NCBI GenBank assembly: GCA_013151535.1
Contig: JAADIC010000020.1
Coordinates: forward strand, 1 to 17,002
Direction: 5' to 3'
From: Alphaproteobacteria bacterium
Lineage (GTDB): Bacteria; Pseudomonadota; Alphaproteobacteria; Rhodobacterales; Rhodobacteraceae
DNA length: 17,002 bases
Part shown: piece after piece, positions 12,910 through 17,002 of the stretch
Position numbering within the stretch: position 1 is the first letter of the stretch
Layout: each line of letters begins with the position of its first letter
Made by a program: the position numbers and the translations under genes
Notes under the pieces: model-generated
What the model saw: the letters and a program-made list of their open reading frames with translations, nothing else
What the model was told of the DNA's origin: nothing
The model's database searches: none

Positions 12910-15252
12910 ATGAGTGTTTCCGAGATTTTCGAGACGATGGAATATGGCCCTGCACCTGAGGATGCCAAGCCGGTAATGGTGTGGCTTGACGGGCATAAGC
13001 GTGCCTTTGGATTGTTTATTGACGGCGCGTTTACCGACGCTGGTGCGGGTTTTGAGACTGCCAATCCGGCCAATGGCAACGCGCTGGCGCGGGTCACGCA
13101 GGCCAGCATATCGGACGTGGATGCGGCGGTTTCGGCGGCGCGAAAGGCGCAACCTTCTTGGGAAAAACTGGGCGGGCATGGCCGCGCCAAGGTGCTCTAT
13201 GCCATTGCGCGCCTTATGCAGAAACACAGTCGCCTGTTCGCGGTGCTGGAGACGTTGGATAACGGCAAGCCCGTGCGCGAAAGCCGCGATATTGATGTGC
13301 CACTGGTGGCGCGGCATTTCTATTACCACGCGGGGGCGGCGCAGCTTATGGCCAGCGATATGCCGGACCAGCAAGCGCTGGGTGTGGCTGGCCAGATCAT
13401 CCCGTGGAATTTCCCGCTGCTGATGCTGGCCTGGAAAATCGCACCGGCGATTGCCATGGGCAATTGCGTGGTGCTGAAGCCTGCCGAATACACCTCGTTG
13501 ACGGCGCTGCTGTTCGCCGAGATTTGCGTTGAGGCGGGCGTGCCCAAGGGCGTTGTGAATATTGTCACCGGTAACGGTGCGGTGGGCGAGATGATCGTCA
13601 ATCATCCTGATATCAACAAGATCGCCTTTACCGGTTCCACCGGTGTCGGACGGCGTATTCGCGAGGCGACGGCGGGTTCCGGCAAATCGCTGACGCTGGA
13701 ACTGGGTGGCAAGTCTCCGTTCATCATCTTTGACGATGCGGATATTGACAGTGCTGTTGAGGGGCTGGTCGATGCGATCTGGTTCAATCAGGGGCAGGTC
13801 TGTTGCGCTGGCTCGCGCCTGTTGGTGCAGGAAAGCGTGGCCGAGGCGGTTTACGCCAAAATCCGCGCCCGCATGGACAAGCTGCGGATCGGCGATCCTT
13901 TGGACAAGGCGATTGATGTGGGGGCGATTGTTGACCCCAAGCAGTTGAAAAGCATCACAGAAATGGTTGATGGCAGCGCGGGTGAGGGCGAGGTTTATCG
14001 CGCCAACACGCCGATGCCCAAGGGCGGGTGCTACTATCCGCCAACCCTGATTACTGGGCTGGAGAGTTCCTCGCGTCTGATGCAGGAAGAGATTTTTGGC
14101 CCGGTTCTGGTCGCCACCACCTTTCGCACCCCGTCTGAGGCGGTGGCGCTGGCCAACAACACGCGCTATGGGCTTGCGGCCTCGATCTGGACGGAAAATA
14201 TCAATCTGGCGCTGGATATTGCGCCCAGGATCGAATGCGGCGTGGCGTGGGTCAACACCACAAACCAGTTCGATGCGGCTGCCGGGTTCGGTGGGCGGCG
14301 CGAAAGCGGTTTTGGCCGTGAAGGCGGGCGTGAGGGGTTGTATGCCTATACCAAGCCCAAGGGCAGCGCGAAGCCATTGAAGCCCGTTGTGGCGTTTGAA
14401 GGCAAGGCGGGGGCAGCGGCTGATCTGGATCGCACCGCCAAAAACTATGTCGGCGGCAAACAGGCGCGCCCCGATGGCGGCTATGTGCGCGCGATCTACG
14501 GGCCGAAAGGCGCGTTTTTAGGCCATGTGGGGATTGGTAATCGCAAGGACATTCGCAACGCCGTCGAGGCGGCGCGCAAGGCTGGCAGTTGGGCGAAAAC
14601 GACGGGTCACCTGAAGGCCCAAATCCTGTTTTACATTGCTGAAAACCTGTCGGCGCGGGCGGTTGAGCTCGCCGCGCGGCTGGATGCCATGCAGGGCGGG
14701 AAATCCGGCAAAGCCGAGGTTGAGGCCAGCATTTCGCGCCTGTTCACCTATGCGGCCTGGGCCGATAAATACGACGGCGCGGTGCATAACGTGCCCATTC
14801 GCGGCGTCGCGTTGGCGATGAATGAACCCGTCGGCAGGCTGGGCCTGATCTGCCCCGATGAAGCGCCTCTGCTGGGGCTGATTTCACTGATCGCACCGGC
14901 AATTTCCATGGGCAACACCTGCGTTGCGGTGCCGTCGAGCGCGTTCCCGCTGGCGGCAACGGATTTTTATCAAGTGCTGGAAACCTCTGATTTGCCGGGC
15001 GGCGTGGTTAATATAGTCACCGGCGATCATGCCGCGCTGGCCAAAACCATGGCCGATCATGCTGATCTGGACGGGCTTTGGTATTTCGGCGCAAGTGACT
15101 TGTCGGGGATGATCGAAAAAGCCTCGGCCTTCAACCTCAAGCGCACTTGGGTCAACAATGGCCGCGCGCGTGACTGGGACTTGGCAGAGGGCGAGGAGTT
15201 TTTGCGCCACGCGACGGATGTGAAAAACATCTGGATACCTTACGGTGAATGA
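12910..15252 (+). CDS. ALDH16-type aldehyde dehydrogenase with C-terminal pseudo-ALDH domain
   Basis: This 780-aa NAD(P)-dependent aldehyde dehydrogenase has a complete N-terminal ALDH domain (about 30-490): Asn167 in IPWNFP, Lys190 in VLKPAE, TGSTGVG (241-247), the general base Glu264 in LELGG, catalytic Cys298 in FNQGQVCCAG, and EEIFGPV (393-399). A second, shorter ALDH-like domain (about 510-780) repeats the NAD-fold region (IAPAISMGN matching IAPAIAMGN of the first domain; WYFGASDLSG matching IAFTGSTGVG) but has no LELGG or catalytic Cys. This architecture is the ALDH16 family, of which a Loktanella enzyme has been studied. Following deoC by 4 nt suggests it oxidises the acetaldehyde formed by DeoC, which is inference. 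ATG 12910 has AGGG just upstream; an in-frame ATG at 12892 overlaps deoC. Confidence 0.92.
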   Translation: MSVSEIFETMEYGPAPEDAKPVMVWLDGHKRAFGLFIDGAFTDAGAGFETANPANGNALARVTQASISDVDAAVSAARKAQPSWEKLGGHGRAKVLYAIARLMQKHSRLFAVLETLDNGKPVRESRDIDVPLVARHFYYHAGAAQLMASDMPDQQALGVAGQIIPWNFPLLMLAWKIAPAIAMGNCVVLKPAEYTSLTALLFAEICVEAGVPKGVVNIVTGNGAVGEMIVNHPDINKIAFTGSTGVGRRIREATAGSGKSLTLELGGKSPFIIFDDADIDSAVEGLVDAIWFNQGQVCCAGSRLLVQESVAEAVYAKIRARMDKLRIGDPLDKAIDVGAIVDPKQLKSITEMVDGSAGEGEVYRANTPMPKGGCYYPPTLITGLESSSRLMQEEIFGPVLVATTFRTPSEAVALANNTRYGLAASIWTENINLALDIAPRIECGVAWVNTTNQFDAAAGFGGRRESGFGREGGREGLYAYTKPKGSAKPLKPVVAFEGKAGAAADLDRTAKNYVGGKQARPDGGYVRAIYGPKGAFLGHVGIGNRKDIRNAVEAARKAGSWAKTTGHLKAQILFYIAENLSARAVELAARLDAMQGGKSGKAEVEASISRLFTYAAWADKYDGAVHNVPIRGVALAMNEPVGRLGLICPDEAPLLGLISLIAPAISMGNTCVAVPSSAFPLAATDFYQVLETSDLPGGVVNIVTGDHAALAKTMADHADLDGLWYFGASDLSGMIEKASAFNLKRTWVNNGRARDWDLAEGEEFLRHATDVKNIWIPYGE

Positions 15253-15264
15253 ACGGGACGGCGA

Positions 15265-16404
15265 ATGAAAACCCGCGCTATCCTTGAACGGTTGATTGCT
15301 TACGAAACTGTCAGTCGTGATTCCAACAAAGCGCTGATCGACTGGGTGGCGGATTTGCTGGCCATCCATGGTATTGCAAGCACGCTGATCCCGAACGTGG
15401 ACGGGACCAAGGCCAATCTTTATGCCACTATTGGCCCGATGGACCGCGCCGGTGTTATGCTTTCAGGCCACACCGATGTGGTGCCGGTGGACGGGCAGGA
15501 ATGGACAAGACCACCGTTTACGTTGACCGAGGCCGATGGCCGTCTTTACGGACGCGGAACATGCGATATGAAGGGGTTTTGTGCCTCTGCGATTTCTGCC
15601 GCCATCGCGGCGAGCAAGCGTGATTTGTGCACACCATTGCATCTGGCCCTGTCTTATGACGAGGAAATCGGCTGTATCGGCGTGCGCTCGCTGATCGATA
15701 TGCTGGCGGATGCGCCGGTTAGGCCTGCCATGTGCATTGTTGGCGAACCAACACATATGGCGGTGGCCTCGGGCCATAAGGGCAAGACCGCATTGCGGGC
15801 GAAATGCTTCGGGCAGGAGGGTCATTCGGCGCTGGCGCCGTTAGCCATGAATGCACTGCATCTGGCGGTGGATTTTGCGCAAGCGGTGCGGGCCAAGCAG
15901 GCGGAAATCATTGCGACTGGTCACAAGGATGGTGATTACGACGTGCCTTATACCACGCTGCATGTGGGTAAAATCGCCGGTGGCGAGGCGCTGAATATCG
16001 TGCCGAACTATGCCTATGTGGATTTTGAAATCCGCAATCTGGCCGAGGATGATCCGCAGGGCATTATCGCCTATCTGCGCAAGGCTGCCGCAGACATTGT
16101 TGCCAATACCGGTCATTCGGCGGCACGGATCGAGGTTAACGAAAGCTGGTCCTATCCCGGTCTGCTGACCCCGCAAGACGCCGAGGTGATGGGCTTCGTC
16201 AAATCCCTGACCGGGGCGAACGGCTCGATCAAAGTGGCGTTTGGCACCGAAGGCGGGCTGTTCTCAACGCGCCTTGGCATCCCGACGGTGATCTGCGGCC
16301 CCGGCTCCATGCAGCAGGGCCACAAGCCGGACGAGTTTGTCAGTGTCGAACAGCTTTCAGCATGTGACGCAATGCTTGGCAAGCTGTTGGATCGGCTTTC
16401 ATAA
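15265..16404 (+). CDS. argE: Acetylornithine deacetylase (M20A metallopeptidase family)
   Basis: This 379-aa protein hydrolyses N-acetylornithine to ornithine and acetate by family assignment. The di-zinc site is intact: His69 in SGHTDVVP, Asp101 in GTCDMKG, catalytic base Glu133 and metal ligand Glu134 in YDEEIG, Glu161 in GEPT, and His353 in GHKPDEF. GHSALAP (186-192) marks the dimerisation domain and FGTEGGLF (326-333) the substrate region. It begins 12 nt after the aldehyde dehydrogenase stop with a poor ribosome site (GGGACGGCGA), probably as the third gene of the deoC operon. Being beside a deoxynucleoside/aldehyde pathway is unusual for a biosynthetic gene, so another N-acyl amino acid substrate is possible. 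It ends at a perfect hairpin. Confidence 0.88.
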   Translation: MKTRAILERLIAYETVSRDSNKALIDWVADLLAIHGIASTLIPNVDGTKANLYATIGPMDRAGVMLSGHTDVVPVDGQEWTRPPFTLTEADGRLYGRGTCDMKGFCASAISAAIAASKRDLCTPLHLALSYDEEIGCIGVRSLIDMLADAPVRPAMCIVGEPTHMAVASGHKGKTALRAKCFGQEGHSALAPLAMNALHLAVDFAQAVRAKQAEIIATGHKDGDYDVPYTTLHVGKIAGGEALNIVPNYAYVDFEIRNLAEDDPQGIIAYLRKAAADIVANTGHSAARIEVNESWSYPGLLTPQDAEVMGFVKSLTGANGSIKVAFGTEGGLFSTRLGIPTVICGPGSMQQGHKPDEFVSVEQLSACDAMLGKLLDRLS

Positions 16405-16435
16405 CGTAGGATGTGTGCCAAGCACACATCCTACG
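16405..16435. terminator. Perfect 14-bp hairpin between argE and the DUF1523 gene
   Basis: CGTAGGATGTGTGC (16405-16418) and GCACACATCCTACG (16422-16435) are exact inverted arms with a CAA loop. The left arm starts right after the argE TAA and the right arm includes the stop codon of the convergent gene. There is no clear U tract on either side. It probably acts as a shared terminator or a 3'-end stabiliser; similar intergenic palindromes recur in some proteobacterial genomes, so a dispersed repeat element is an alternative. Confidence 0.75.
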
Positions 16436-17002
16436 ATTTCCAGGTGTCGAGCCATGTTTTGAAGCGGCCCCACAAGCCTGACGCGCGTTCCTGCGCCGCC
16501 TCGGCGTGATCGCCTGCGGCCTCGAACGCGTCACCGATATCTTCCAGCACCGGATCAATGCGCTTCTCGCGGAAGCGCTGGATCATGCGATAGATGCGCA
16601 AGCCGATCAGCGCCAGCAGGATCAGGAAGATGATGTTAAACCACGGGATGATGGTCACGTCGGGGCTGTCGACCTCGCGGATCGAAACCGCGTTGGGATA
16701 GACCGACCAGAAGATCACCCGCCAGCCGTAATGGGTTATCACCGCCCAGCGCGGCGCGTCTTTGGTTGAGATCAGGTCAGTTGCCTCGGCTTGCAGGTTC
16801 GAGGTGTCGAATTTGAAATAAGGTGGCCAACTCCAGCCGGTATCCTCGTTGCGGTAAACCATGATTTTGCCGTTGGGATAGACCGCGTTTATCAGGCGCA
16901 GGTCGCGGTTTACGCCGTCCACATTGCCGGTATCGGGCTGGGCATAAAATATCCGGTTCCAGCCGGAAAAATCCTGCCGGATGATATCACTGCCGGTGAT
17001 GC
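16431..17002 (-). CDS. DUF1523 family membrane protein, 5' end beyond the window
   Basis: The visible 189 residues are the C-terminal part of a DUF1523 protein. Recognisable are NGKIMVYRNEDTGWSWPPYFKFDTSNLQ, the HYGWR segment, and one membrane helix around DVTIIPWFNIIFLILLALIGLRIY, followed by a basic, then acidic and Ala-rich cytoplasmic tail (DPVLEDIGDAFEAAGDHAEAA). The frame stays open to the window edge (beginning ITGSDIIRQDFSGWNRIFYAQ), so the GTG at 16922 is an internal Val, not the start. Family members usually have a further N-terminal membrane helix, which would lie outside. Function is unknown; the family is common in Rhodobacteraceae. It converges on argE and its stop lies inside the shared hairpin. 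Confidence 0.85.
   Translation of the reverse strand, partial: ITGSDIIRQDFSGWNRIFYAQPDTGNVDGVNRDLRLINAVYPNGKIMVYRNEDTGWSWPPYFKFDTSNLQAEATDLISTKDAPRWAVITHYGWRVIFWSVYPNAVSIREVDSPDVTIIPWFNIIFLILLALIGLRIYRMIQRFREKRIDPVLEDIGDAFEAAGDHAEAAQERASGLWGRFKTWLDTWKS

Overview
The window looks like chromosomal DNA of an alphaproteobacterium, most likely the Rhodobacteraceae/Roseobacter group. The evidence is moderate-to-high G+C, an mdh-sucC-sucD TCA-cycle cluster with LDH-type malate dehydrogenase, a Mcl2-like CoA-ester lyase/thioesterase close to mdh, an ALDH16-type aldehyde dehydrogenase and a DUF1523 protein. The family and species placement comes from protein similarity as I remember it; no search was run.

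Left part (1-7336, mostly minus strand). From right to left it carries mdh, a strong terminator hairpin, a spacer with two TGTGATCACA palindromes, and sucC. The two subunit genes of succinyl-CoA synthetase, sucC and sucD, normally sit side by side. Here about 3.9 kb separates them. The insert holds two exported or membrane-anchored proteins of unknown function, a HigB/HigA-type toxin-antitoxin pair on the opposite strand, a small secreted protein, a SAM methyltransferase with an N-terminal CxxC pair, and another secreted protein. sucD then ends at a hairpin terminator. Part of the insert is clearly poorer in G+C than sucC.

Middle part (7337-11765). A TauE/SafE-type permease diverges from mdh. 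Convergent with it is a small periplasmic protein whose stop codon overlaps the permease stop. Next comes the Mcl2-like gene, then a non-coding spacer with nine perfect copies of an 8-bp unit (CCGCTAGC). An AhpD-like peroxidase-related gene follows. After it, on the minus strand, is an APH-fold kinase-like protein with an altered catalytic loop.

Right part (11766-17002). A 16-bp palindrome almost identical to the E. coli RutR consensus lies just before a plus-strand operon: deoC (long-form deoxyribose-phosphate aldolase), an ALDH16-like two-domain aldehyde dehydrogenase, and argE-like acetylornithine deacetylase. The first two genes suggest a route from deoxyribose 5-phosphate to glyceraldehyde 3-phosphate and acetaldehyde, then acetate, under pyrimidine-linked control. 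A perfect 14-bp hairpin separates argE from a convergent DUF1523 gene that runs off the window.

I found no prophage, insertion sequence, CRISPR, rRNA or tRNA. Nothing is demonstrably a new defence or mobile system. The most unusual items are the split sucC/sucD locus with its toxin-antitoxin and possible paralogous secreted proteins, the 8-bp repeat array, and the RutR-like operator in front of deoC-ALDH16.
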